The notes under the pieces are model-generated. The model was not told where the DNA came from, made no database searches, and saw only the letters and a list, made by a program, of their open reading frames with translations. DNA of 64,000 bases. Source: Lanius collurio (Eukaryota > Chordata > Aves > Passeriformes > Laniidae). Shown in pieces: positions 35,001 through 45,850 of the stretch. The stretch lies in NCBI GenBank assembly GCA_020086605.1, contig JACBWW010000023.1:4081292-4145291 (forward strand). The letters are read 5' to 3'. Both the position numbers and the translations under genes were made by a program. How positions within the stretch are numbered: position 1 is the stretch's first letter; each line of letters opens with the position of its first letter.

Positions 35001-38000
35001 TCCCTGCTGATCGGGGCTGGCTACGATGCCTACTGTGTACATGGATATGCCACCCGTGAGTTGTGCTCCCTGGACCAGACTCAGGAGGTGTGCCCACTGC
35101 TCAGGAAGCCACCAGAGGTGAGACCCACAGTGAGCAGGCAGGCAGGAGCCCAGCATGCATGCTCAGCCTGTTCATGTCCAGTGAGCTCCAGAGCTGAGCT
35201 AGGGGAAACAGCTTCAGGTCCACACTGGGCTTCAGTCTGTACCAGGGACCTCACCAAAGGAGTCTTTTGAGTGATTTTCTACAGTTCCTTACAAGGCCTC
35301 TTGGGCTTCACTGAATGTCTGCTCACCAGGTGCAATATTGCAAACTGCCAGGTGTTGGGAACTGGGAGGTACCTGTAAGCCATACATTTACTTCCTTCTC
35401 TTGATCTCTGCTAGGTTTCATAGTAATACCTTGCTTTTGCAGGTACCAGAAGAGGAGGACCCCAACAAGTACAGAATTAAGTACCCTTCAGAGCCACAGA
35501 GCAAGTTTGAGCTTCAGCAGAAGGCCAAGAAGGAGGAAGAAACTGAACCTGAACAAGAGGAGGAAAAAGAAGAGGAAATTGTCACGGTGAGTTAGCAAGG
35601 TTCACCTTCCTGTGAGTTTCAGGAAGAAGAGCTGAGACACAGATAATGGCTGGCCAAAAAGAGGAGGTCACATCCTCCTCTGTGAAGTGTGACACAACCT
35701 TGGTCATGGCCATGAGCACTTGGCTTCCAGGAGCACAGTGTGTGCTGGCACAGGAACATGTGCTGGGTATGTACTAGCCCACTTTTAAAGAGCATTCAGA
35801 GCCTGGAGTTCTTTAGAAGTGGGCAGAGGAAAGGATGAAATTGCCCTTGGGTTGGATTATAGTGGCAATAAAATGGCAATAACTATTGCTGTATCCTCTG
35901 TGCTACAGGGGGTGGAGAAGCCCAAGCGAGACCCTCTGCACGGCTTACGGGTGCACGCGTGGGTTCTGGTTCTGTCTGGGAAGAGGAAGGTTCCTGAGAC
36001 CTTCTTCATCAACCCATTCACTGGAAACCACCACAGCACCACGGATGAGTGCTTCCTTGGGATTGAGAGCATCTGGAACCACAGGAACTACTGGGTGAAC
36101 ATGCAGGACTGCCGGCAAGGCTGCAAGGTAGGGAGCCCTTAGTACCATGGGCATGTGAGGGACAGCTGGGCTAACCTGAGTCCTGGGGAAGTCCAAAACC
36201 AGTAGTGTTCCAGTTTCCACTTAACCATTCCTTATGTTGGTTTTGGTCATATTGCTCTGCTTACATAGACTATGGAACTACTCCAGGATATCCCAGAGTC
36301 CGAGTTAGCAAATACAGATCACATCTATTAAATTCCTACAGTGCCAGAGTTTCAGCTTTTAGGCTAAGTAGTCATTCTCTCAAACAACAGCTTTTGAGGC
36401 AGAGGATGTTTTGGGTCTGTCAGGCGTGGTTTAAGGCAGGTAAGATCTCGATTACGTTCTTCCCACACCTCAGCTACTCCCCAGCAGACACACAGTCTGG
36501 GAGGTGAGGGTCTGAGTTAGATCCGCTTGCCCTTGGGGCCATGCTTGCCCCGAGGAAGAAGGCAGAAGTATTTCCAGCCACTTCCTCTCATCTGTGGAAG
36601 ACACACCACGAGGAAGGGGTTCTACAACCTCTAGGCACGGGGACAGTCATTGGGGTCCCACCAGCCAGCTAAGGGTCAGAAGAGCTCACCTCACTGAGAT
36701 CCAGATTGCTAGAGTCCTTAAAGTCTCTGACACCCAGGCAGGTCTGGAGCACCACAGACATTGATGCAGTGGTCAAGTTTAGTGTCAGGCCCTTGACAAT
36801 GCCCTGTAGTTAAAAGTGTTTTTCCTGTGTGCCCCAGGATCTCAGCTTTGACTTGAATGATTCTACCTGCTGGGAAGTTATGTTTTCAGAGAGCAATGAG
36901 CCCTCTCAGTTGCCCACAGATTCACCCAAGAAAGACACAGATGACATGGTGAGTGACCCAAGTGATGCTCTCGTGCACTGGGGATGCTCTTTGGAACCAG
37001 TGTGTCTGTAGGCCCATATATGTCTGCCTGCCTGCTGCCCTCTCCAGGTCAGATCCCTTCTACTCTGGCCAAGTTTAGATTCCTTCTCAATCTTGAAGAG
37101 TTCTGATGCTTTCTGAAGCAGGACCCCAAGTGGTACTTCAGGTGTGATAAGTGGCTAGAGATCTCTGTAAGCCTCCAGTGCATTGACATTTGAGGTGAAA
37201 TAATTAAAAAAAATAAAATCCAGAATGAGATTTTTCTGGACATTCTTTCTGTGCTGGTCATCTTCCCCTTCTGGCTGCAAGGTGGAGCTGCCAACAAAAT
37301 GCAGAAATAATGTATGTCAATATACAAAAAGTGCTGTGTACTAGAAGCAAAAAATGTCTTGTTGGGAGAAGACACCATGATAAACAGGCATTGCACCTGC
37401 ACAGCAGGACGGAGGAATGCCAATAACAATTCCCTCTTGCTATCTACTCTTCGCAGCCTGTGCCCATAACCAGGGAGCAAAGAGCCCTCCAGGGTCTACA
37501 TAAAATAATCTGGTCATTTTGGTGATTTCCACATTCATTCCCTGCCCAGCACAAGCAGTGGCCAGGAGAAGATAATTTCATCAGGCTCAAGTAGGGATGT
37601 GCTCTCATAACTGTGCCGTGGTGTTCCCCAGGACCAGCACAGCCTCGCACGAGCTGAGCTCTGATCTCTGCGGTTCACCAGAACCAAAATGCCTCCTGGC
37701 ACAGTAAGAGATGCTGCCAAAACCACAAATCTCTGCTTCTGTTTCAGCAGGGAAAGGGGGAAATAGACAAGAGCTTTGAGATGCCACTATCGTGGGTAGC
37801 CCAAATTAAGGTATCTTACAGAGGTATGTATTCTTCCTTTGCCTTTTGCTTGCCTCCAGCTGATCTTTCAGTGGATTTGGGACATTTGTTTATCTCACTA
37901 GGTTCTCCCTTCAGGGTGGTCAAACAGTAACAGTGAAGCACAATAGATGAAGGCCACAACACTGTTGGTTCAAGTGGCTGCCCTCAGTGCTGCACTGTCT

Positions 38001-41000
38001 CATCCCCCCAGACACACACACACACAGTGTTTTTTCCTGCCAGCTGGGAATTTTGCCTGGAATGGTCTTTTTGTCTCTGCTATGCACAAGGAACTACCCC
38101 TGCATTATCAAATATCTGTTTTGGGAGAGAAAAAAGTTATTATACTAATATAACATTAAAGGACAATAAGCAGGGTTTGAACAGCTTAATTAGCAGCAAA
38201 ATGCAAGAAGTAAATGCATAGTGTCCCTTAGACCATGTTTTTTTCCCTCCTAATTAGTTTTTTTTGGGGGGGCTGAGTACAGGGGAGTCAATTTGTCTGA
38301 CATCTGTCTTGCCCACTGCAGAATATGACAACCCCTTTTCCCAGGGGAAGAAGGTGATCCTGTACAATAAAGCAAAACTGGAGAAATGGGCGGCGTACGC
38401 GAATGGAGATGGGCTGGTGGAACGTCTCACTGTCTACGCAGACTCAGACTGTAAGGGGGACGAGCAAACACTCCACACACTGAGCAAACAGCCTGGGCCA
38501 TGCTGATGGAAAGGGGGAGGTGGTCTGCTTTCTGACAGGGTCTTCCTTCTCATTCTCCTTTCACCTTTGTGGGGGAATTATCTACCATATCCTCAAACTT
38601 TTCATCATGCTCACTGTCTGTCGAGCCCCCAGCTTTCCAGCATTGCTAGAGCTCATCAGAATTTTGCCACCTCCAACAGGGTGGCCTAAGGTTGCAAAAT
38701 GACTTGTCTCCTGCCAGGTACTGTAGAAGTGGAGGTGAAGGAGTGGTTCAAACATCGAGAAGACCGGTTGTATATGAGAGAAGTGAATAAACAAACACAG
38801 CTGATCACAGACTATTTCAGGCCAGGACACCCCCTCCTTCTTAAAGGTATTCCAGTTCATCTGGGCAGCCCCTGCAGCTGATGGGATTCCACGGGACTCC
38901 CGTCTAGCAGTGGCAAAAGCCCAAAGCTGAAAGGTGTGGGGACAGGATACTTGTGGGATAAATTGCTTAGATAAATAAAATGGTCTCCAGTGAAAAGTAG
39001 AGAATTGGGTTGGTGGCTTGCAGTCCTGGGCAGTGCTTACCCAACTATGTAGTGTTCTATGTATTAGAAAAATACATAGTTATCATGTATATCAGGGTAA
39101 TACATTTCTGCTTTTATCAGTAGAATTGATAGAAGCTGAAACTTTCTCTTTAGGATTATGTTTGTTCTCTCAGGGTTCAGTGAGAGATTATGTTTGTTCA
39201 GTGCAGCTGGGGCTAAATCCTGCATCAGATCTGTTGCTAAAGCTGAAGAAAATGAGACATCCCCTAGACACGCTTGTGTTCAGTGTATTATGGCTGCTCA
39301 CTCTGAAAACGTGTGTGATATGTCCTCAGCTCACTCCTACACGTCATTGGAACCTGAGACTGGACACACAGTGGAGTATTACCATATGGCACGAGCTGAT
39401 GGCCTCTGGAAACGTTTTGAAAATGCTACTGAGATGACAGAGTACTTCGTGGGGCGGGAGGACTTCCTGCACATGCGGCACATAGAGCTTGGCGAAAGAG
39501 ACAAGAAAATGCAAATGGCTGCTGTCAGAAGTGATGCTAACCCCCGGCCTATAGTGGTATGGCCAAGGCAGGAACAGAAAAATATGTGTCACTGTGATAT
39601 TTATACTATGTAAAATATACTGCCTGGGGCTTTAGTTCATTTTCAGTGGGCATGGCTGAGGTAAAACTCCAGATGAGACATCCAAGCATTGTTCAGCTGC
39701 TGTGTCTCACAGTTGCTTGTCTGACAGACAGCTACAGTGTGACCAGTTGTCAGGAATGGCATTGAGCAGCTAGAATTAAACTAGGAAACTAAGGCTTGGA
39801 AACTGTGGATCAGAGGAAAGAAAAAAAAACAGACCATGACTTTGGAACAAAATTTTCACAAGATTCAAAACTAGGAAAATTATTTTGTGTGCTGAGCCCA
39901 AACTAATATAATTTTAGGTTCCTGATGAATTGTCCCATCACTCTGATTTGTTACAGGCAGGTAATCTACCTCTTCCTCTTGTCAGATCTGGTTTGCAGAA
40001 CGGGAGGAGGAAATCTGACATCTGGCTGTGTATATGGCTCAGACACATCACCTGCCAAGACAGAGCCAGGCAGTGGCCTGTCTTTGGACTAGCACCCAAC
40101 ATGCTACCTTTTCCTTCCCTATGCTGGGAAATATGGGGAACTTTGCTCCCTCAGGCAGGGATGCTGCTTTCTGACAGAGTCTCCCTTCTCATTCTCCTTT
40201 CACCTTTGTGGGGAAATTATCTACCGTATCCCCAAACTTTTCTTTATTGCTTTAAACAGCTTTGTGGTTGCGTTTTTTTACAACATATGCAAGAACAGTA
40301 GGACCACTGGCCAAGAGATGCAGGTCTGGGCAGAAAAGCACAGTTTTTACCATGGGTTTTTACCCAGATCTGTGAATCTTGCCAGTTTTGTGTTTCTAAC
40401 TTGCTTCTGTATATTTTTTTCACGTTCCATTAGCAAATCAAGGAGTATTTCCACAGAAATCCAAAAAAGCCTGCTGACGAAGATATAGAGGAACGTGTCT
40501 TTATGGTCATAGATGATATCATCCAGCTGACGTATCACCTCGAGATTCATGACATCATTGCCTCAAAGGTGGTTTTCTGCAGAGTAATAGGGAGGGAGAA
40601 GAGAAAAGATGAAATCTTCCTGAGCCGAGAAAACTCTGTCACATACCAGGTATGAAGATCACAAGACACAAAGGGAAGGTGGAATGGCAGTGAAAGAACT
40701 ACAAACATGGCATGTTCCATGCTGCCCCTCTACTCTACCTGTGCACCTCCAGGCCGACAACACCAGCTGCCTGGCAGATGTGCTGCCATCCTGGGAGTGA
40801 CTGGGAGTGCAGGATGTAATGTGGAATGACAGGCCTGCTCTAGCCATGCCTGAGGTCATCTTCCCAGATTTGGTCATCAGGCAGATCTCACATTCCCTGG
40901 TATCCTGCAAAATGCAGGTTCAGCAGCTGTTGGGCTCAGTTCTGTAGATTCATGGCAGGGAAGCTGAAATTTCCTCTGCTGTTCCCTCTTCAAGGAGAGA

Positions 41001-43711
41001 GAACAGAGCAGCAAAGGCAGACACTCTGTGTTCTGGTTCTGTTTCTGCCATGGACTTCTTGAGTCCTATCATTCCTTAAATCTCTGTGTTTACCCTGCAG
41101 ATGCAGAGCAAGATGCTGAAGCTTACTACATTGCAGATAGATAGGTGGATAGATAGATAGCCAAATAGCCATAAAAAGAGGAGTGCTGCCATTAAGCCAA
41201 ATGATCTCATCAGGGGTGAGGGGTCACCCCACTAACATCATCAATGCAAGTCTGTGACCAGAGGCAGAAGTCTGCCAGTAAATTCTGCAGAGATGCTGCA
41301 CAACTATACTTAAAAAAACCAAACAGAGATTAAAAAATGTATTTTTTTAATGTTATGGGATTTTTTTAATTTCTGTTTTCCACTGGGGAGAATACAGAGA
41401 ACACCATTGCAGGAGTCTTATTTTTTTCATCTCTATTTCTATACATTCCTATTCATCTCATTTCATTCCATTTATAAAACAGCAGCCTCAGCAAAGTGCA
41501 AGACATGCCATCTGGCTCACATTACTGATGGATTCCAAATTAAAATGAAGTCTGATAAACCCATGCTGACCATGGGTTTGATGTTTCAATGACGGAAATG
41601 AGTGTTGCTTTATTGGCTATAACCAGATTGTGCCAGTTTCTGTCAGCAGAGTACCTGATCCCGTGTACCCAGAGAGTGCTGCTGTTTTTCACTGACTTAT
41701 CTGCTTCCAGCCATGGTCCTCGGAGAAACACAAGAACATGCCCTATCTGTACAACTTGCTGTGGGAGCTGAGAAAAGAACAGAAGCTGCTGAAGCAACAA
41801 GTCTGGGCCTCTGAAGCAGAGGTAATAGGGAGGGGTGTCCACACTGTCAGAGCTGATCAGGTGTGGAAACAGTTTCAGCTGACTGGTTGCCAAAGCCTCC
41901 TCAGCATAAACTGTGATAAAAGACAAAGCTGGTCTCCATGCTGAATTATCATGCTTGCTTCCCAGGCATGGTTCAGTGAAGATGTACTGTAATGTATTTA
42001 TGGAGAGTCACACTTTCCTGCTCCTGCTCTTACTCTTCCTTCCCTATGAAGAAAAGTTTCAGAGAGCAAATGACAATATATGAATTGGAGCATATGGAAC
42101 CCTATCTGCCATTTGCCCAGGAATGAGGTCAAAAGGAAAGGATATTGTATGTAATGCTGTATCTAGGTACTAGGCATTGCCAGGAAATCCTATCCAAAAT
42201 ACTGAAGTGACTTGTGTGAGAAACTGTAGGGAAATCCTTCATAAAATACTTTGCTTGTACTGCTAATCACACTGACTGGTGTAACACATCCACGTTCTTT
42301 GTGATTACTTCATGATAAATATAACCATTCTAGCAGATGGAGGCACAGCCATTGGATTTCTTTAATACTTTTGAGGAAGAGAAACCCCTGAAGGAGCTGC
42401 AGAGGGAATGCTTAATTATATTAGCCCAGAATATAAGTAATAATTAAGAACAACTTCACAAAAATCGCATTTTTTCCTCAGAAATTTGAAGCTAGTTCAG
42501 TGTGACCTCATGAACTACCTTGCCAAATTTCTCAGTCTTGATGTATCAACAGACAAAATATTCCCATCGCTTGTGCTGCATATCCTATATAAGACAAAGA
42601 ATAAGCCAAAGCTATCAGTGCAATTTCAAAAGGAGTGCCAAAACTGTGATGCCAGAAAAGCTTTCTTAATGGTTAATATCAATAACAGGATTCAAGAATT
42701 TCATACAGAGTAGCAATCTAAAATTAAAACTACTATCAGCTTGATCCATCACCAGGACATGGGCATATTTGTACAGGTCTATATTTAACCTTATTCTACA
42801 ATTCTTGTATGCAGCATCTGCTCTGTTAGGTCAAGCATGTAAAGGTACAGTCATTCTGAGGGAAATCTGAGGGGTCTTTCTTCTGATTTCTTGGAAGATG
42901 TTAAATGTTTTGGCGGTCCGTGGGGATGAAGAAGCCAACATTAAATTGTCAGTTTCAATGTTTAACACTGCAAAGAGAGGACAACAGCATGAAGCCACGG
43001 TAGGTAAACTTCATTAATGTCAGCAATCAATACATGTAGTCAAAGAAATCCAGAGTCAGCTTTTTCTCTCTTGGGAATTATCGCTGAAGAGCTTTTAATA
43101 TCATTAAAATATTTTGGGACAAATCACAGTACAGTGTAAGTCAGCACAGTTTCAGTTGCCCTCCCAGGGAAACATAACATGGTCACACTATGGTCACCTT
43201 CTGGCTTTCTGGAAAAACTTGCATCACCAAGAAGTATTATTGTGTTTAGTTAATAAAGAAAATAATTAAGAATGATTAGTTGATAATGGGGATTATGAGG
43301 GCAGTATTTTAAAAGAGCCATAAATATGCCGCTATACATATAGATATATATTTATTTGTAATTAGCATGTGAGATCAAAGAACAAAATAGCTCCAGGGTC
43401 AAATTTAGTCCTTATCTCAATCACAGATGCTTTGGCTCTCCAGGGCTTCTTGACTCTAGTGAGGCAATGTAGTTGGATTTGCTGTCCCTTCCTGCTCCTA
43501 CATTTTGATTCCCCTTGTTTTCTTCTTCTCCTAAGACCTCATCTCAAACTTTTTGCCCCCTCAAAAATAAATCTGCTCAAATTTGTGGTTTCCTTCATCT
43601 CAGCTCCCTGAATTCTGAGTTGTGCTTTTGTATGCCTTTGCTCCTCACTATCCTTTCTATTTCCCTGACTTCTGGTTGCTTGTTCCCTCACAGGTACTGG
43701 AAGAGGAGTAG
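32065..43711 (+). CDS. DRC7: dynein regulatory complex subunit 7 (CCDC135), about 718 aa, 15 coding exons
   Basis: Subunit of the nexin-dynein regulatory complex linking axonemal doublets; needed for sperm flagella. Exons: 32065-32198, 32616-32790, 33654-33780, 34879-35117, 35443-35586, 35909-36127, 36838-36948, 37748-37823, 38322-38450, 38718-38846, 39330-39556, 40434-40649, 41711-41821, 42898-42999, 43694-43711 (TAG). Landmarks: KFVSTTLRPTLLPFPELYYW, then the transglutaminase-like core GNCFDFTVLLCSLLIGAGYD with its Cys, LHGLRVHAWVLVLSGKR with its His, GIESIWNHRNYWVNMQDC, an acidic Glu/Lys-rich linker, and ANPRPIV. The N-terminus is shorter than in human. The 33780/34879 junction is the least certain: it is the only canonical pair in phase, but inserts residues absent in human. 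The C-terminus stops after VLEEE, about 150 residues earlier than the human 874-aa protein (see findings). Confidence 0.9.
38012..38027. repeat. (CA)n microsatellite
   Basis: About eight CA dinucleotides (acacacacacacacagt) in a DRC7 intron, short enough to be of little consequence. Confidence 0.7.
38525..38603 (+). repeat. 79-bp duplicated intronic segment, copy 1
   Basis: Begins 'ctgctttctgacagggtctt' and ends 'atcctcaaacttttc'. It matches 40164-40242 over its full 79 bp with five differences, all transitions, by eye. It lies in the DRC7 intron between exons 9 and 10; the second copy lies in the intron between exons 11 and 12. Similarity fades quickly outside. Confidence 0.9.
40164..40242 (+). 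repeat. 79-bp duplicated intronic segment, copy 2
   Basis: Same orientation as copy 1 at 38525-38603 and about 1.64 kb downstream. It is pyrimidine-rich in the middle (cttctcattctcctttcacc). Neither copy is flanked by an obvious mobile-element end. It could be a local segmental duplication or two fragments of an unrecognised dispersed repeat. Confidence 0.9.
41133..41162. repeat. (GATA)n-like microsatellite
   Basis: Imperfect run gatagataggtggatagatagatag in a DRC7 intron. Confidence 0.75.
42337..42447 (+). other. 36-codon open frame inside DRC7 intron 13, possible relict or alternative exon
   Basis: Preceded by ttctagcag, an acceptor-like context. It encodes a short acidic/amphipathic peptide beginning MEAQPLDFFNTFEEEKPLKE and ends at TAA 42445. 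It would read in phase after exon 13 (which ends ASEAE). Weak resemblance to the mammalian DRC7 stretch VETQLDYLAPFLAQ can be imagined, but it lies upstream of exon 14, so the order would be wrong. Best treated as unproven. Confidence 0.2.
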
Positions 43712-44310
43712 AAGAGCTCCCGTAGTTCCTTGGAGAACAAGAATCAGCTCATCAGAGGGGAGGATGAATCCCTCGACCGTCACACTGCGACCAACTCCTC
43801 GTTGTAGAGACTCTGCAGGGACTGGGAATGACTGCCTGAGCAGGGGAGGTTTGCAAGTCAGCCCCCCCAGAACATGGCACTGAAGCTACTCTGTAAAATA
43901 TTCTAGTCCATGTCCCACTGCAGTTTTCCTCTGATATCCCCCTTCTTCTATGGAAAAGCAGTTGGCAAAATAGAAACCTAAAGAGATGGTGCTCAAGAAT
44001 CCTCTCTGGGCTGGGCACCTCAGGCATGACTGATTTCTTAATTCCTTTTCTGGAGCTGCCTGCAGTAAATCTTTCACTGTCATCAGATTTGCAGAGATTT
44101 TAATGAATTTGCACCATTTCCTTTCCCCTGTTTTGTTTTAAGGCCCATCGTGTTTTAAGGCAGTTGCATTGTGTCCTCATGAAACCCCAAAATTTTTGAG
44201 ACTGAGCCTGAATGTGACTTAGCTCTACGGTCTGCTTCAGAAGGAGAGACAAACCATGCACAGTCTTTAAGGGCTCTTCTTTAATAAATCTGCTCCATGG
44301 CTCCTGGTAT
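43712..44310 (+). other. DRC7: predicted 3' UTR of DRC7 with AATAAA
   Basis: From the TAG at 43709-43711 to the AATAAA at 44283-44288, about 575 bp. No further exon resembling the mammalian DRC7 C-terminus was found here or up to the KATNB1 island. Confidence 0.5.
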
Positions 44311-44980
44311 CAGGAGCAGGATTATTTTGGGGACTATGGATCCTTTCTCAACATAATATTTTAACTAGTTTATAATTCAGTTTTGCACAAGCAAAGGTTT
44401 TGAACTGGTGAGCTCATAAATATAACATTTCTTTGACCTCATTTAGAGCCCTATAATGACAAAACTTTGCCATTATAATGCTGTAGTTATGAACTTATCA
44501 ATGTTAATTCAATACCAGAGAAGACACCAGAATAAATTAATTTAAAAATCCTTTTACAGGCATTAGGAACAAAGCAGCTGGCAAACCATCAGCAAATGCA
44601 TATTATAGAATCATAGAACATTACGGAGTTGGAATGGCCCTCAAAGATCATCTAGTCCCAACACCCTGGCCATGGGATTTCCCTGTACTCCTCCAAAGAC
44701 ACCTATCCTCGTTTCCACTTCCTGAAAGTTTCTTTTTCCTTTCTGAGAAAAAAGTCTTCTTTTCTACAGCCTTTTTTTTTCCCCCTCTGCTGCTCAGCAG
44801 TCCCTTATCCATCCACGGAGGCCTCCTGGCATTCTTGCCCGATTTCCTCTTGCCGGGATCCATCGCTCCTGCGCTTGAAGGATATGCTCTTTGAAATCCA
44901 GCCTGCATTCTTGGGTCATTATCAAGGAGTAGCGTCAAATTAATTTGATTTTTCTCTGTTGATGGAGTAATCGGCTTCAG
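44310..44980. other. intergenic spacer between DRC7 and KATNB1
   Basis: AT-rich sequence with a short CR1 fragment (separate entry) and then a T/C-rich stretch at 44720-44830. No exon or RNA gene seen. Confidence 0.5.
44605..44690 (-). repeat. short CR1 LINE 3' tail
   Basis: The plus strand 'tatagaatcatagaacatta', 'cggagttggaatggccctca', 'aagatcatctagtcccaaca' is the reverse complement of the last 70-85 bp of a CR1 element. Confidence 0.88.
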
Positions 44981-44984
44981 AGAC

Positions 44985-45850
44985 GGCGAGAAACACGCAC
45001 AAGCGGCGCGACCGCACCTGAGCCGGGCGGCGACAGTCACAGGACAGTCCCGCTCCCACCAGGCTATGCCCCTGACACCCGGGAACCGCCTTCTGGGACA
45101 CACCGCCCGCACACCAGGAGCACGACGGCCTCATCCGCCGGCAGGCCGTGAGCTACGAGGTGCGGGAAAGCCGCCCCGCCGCCCTCACGGGAGCTCCGGG
45201 GCAGCTGCGCGCTCCGAACCGGCCGCAGAGCGGGAGCTGTCCGGCCCCCGCCCCTCAGGGCGGCCCCGCAAAATGGCGGCCCCCATCCAAAGCAACGCCT
45301 CCTCATTGGCCGCTCCTGAGGGGCTCCGCCAATAAGCCGCGCTGTGAGTGGCGGCCGCGCTGCGGTCGCTATGGCAACCACCCCGCCCTTGCTTCCTATT
45401 GGCTGAGCGGTGCGCGGAACCCGGGCAACCGCCCGGCGCGGCGCGGGGTTGTTGTGAAGGGCCGGTTGTAGGGCGGTGGCGGGTGGGGGTCCCGGTCCGG
45501 TACCGCCTGGTCCCGCAGCCACCAGCGTCCAGGCGATCGCCCTCGGCCCGACCAGCGCTCCCGTCCCGTGATGTTCATCAGCGGTGAGGCCTCGTCCCCC
45601 GCCGCGCCGCCTCTCAGGAGGGTCTCGCCGTGACCGTGTTTGTGTGCCCGCAGGACGGCCGGGGAGCCCCGGTGCACGGCCCGGCCGTAGGACGCGCTAG
45701 CCGAGCGGAGCCTTGCCGGGAGGAGAAAGGCGCTGCACGCCCGAGAGGCTCCGAGCTGAGCCATGGCCGTGGCCGTCACCACGAAGACGGCATGGAAGCT
45801 GCGTGAGTGCCGGGCTGGGGAGCCGCCCCGGCTGGGAGCGGGGAGGGGTA
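44985..45850 (+). promoter_or_regulatory. KATNB1: CpG-island promoter of KATNB1
   Basis: A TATA-less CpG island with three CCAAT-type boxes (ATTGG at 45304-45308 and 45397-45401, CCAAT at 45329-45333) and a perfect-looking RFX X-box at 45365-45378. A first non-coding exon ends at 45583 (catcagcg|gtgagg). A 70-bp intron follows, and exon 2 starts at 45654 and carries the ATG at 45763. Confidence 0.75.
45365..45378 (+). promoter_or_regulatory. RFX-family X-box GTCGCTATGGCAAC
   Basis: Matches the X-box consensus (GTNRCC/T, short spacer, RGYAAC) at both half-sites, about 200 bp upstream of the first KATNB1 splice donor. RFX2/RFX3 drive cilia and flagella genes, so the site fits a microtubule-severing gene with known roles in cilia and spermatogenesis. 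A second half-site (gggcaac) occurs at 45422-45428. Confidence 0.7.
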
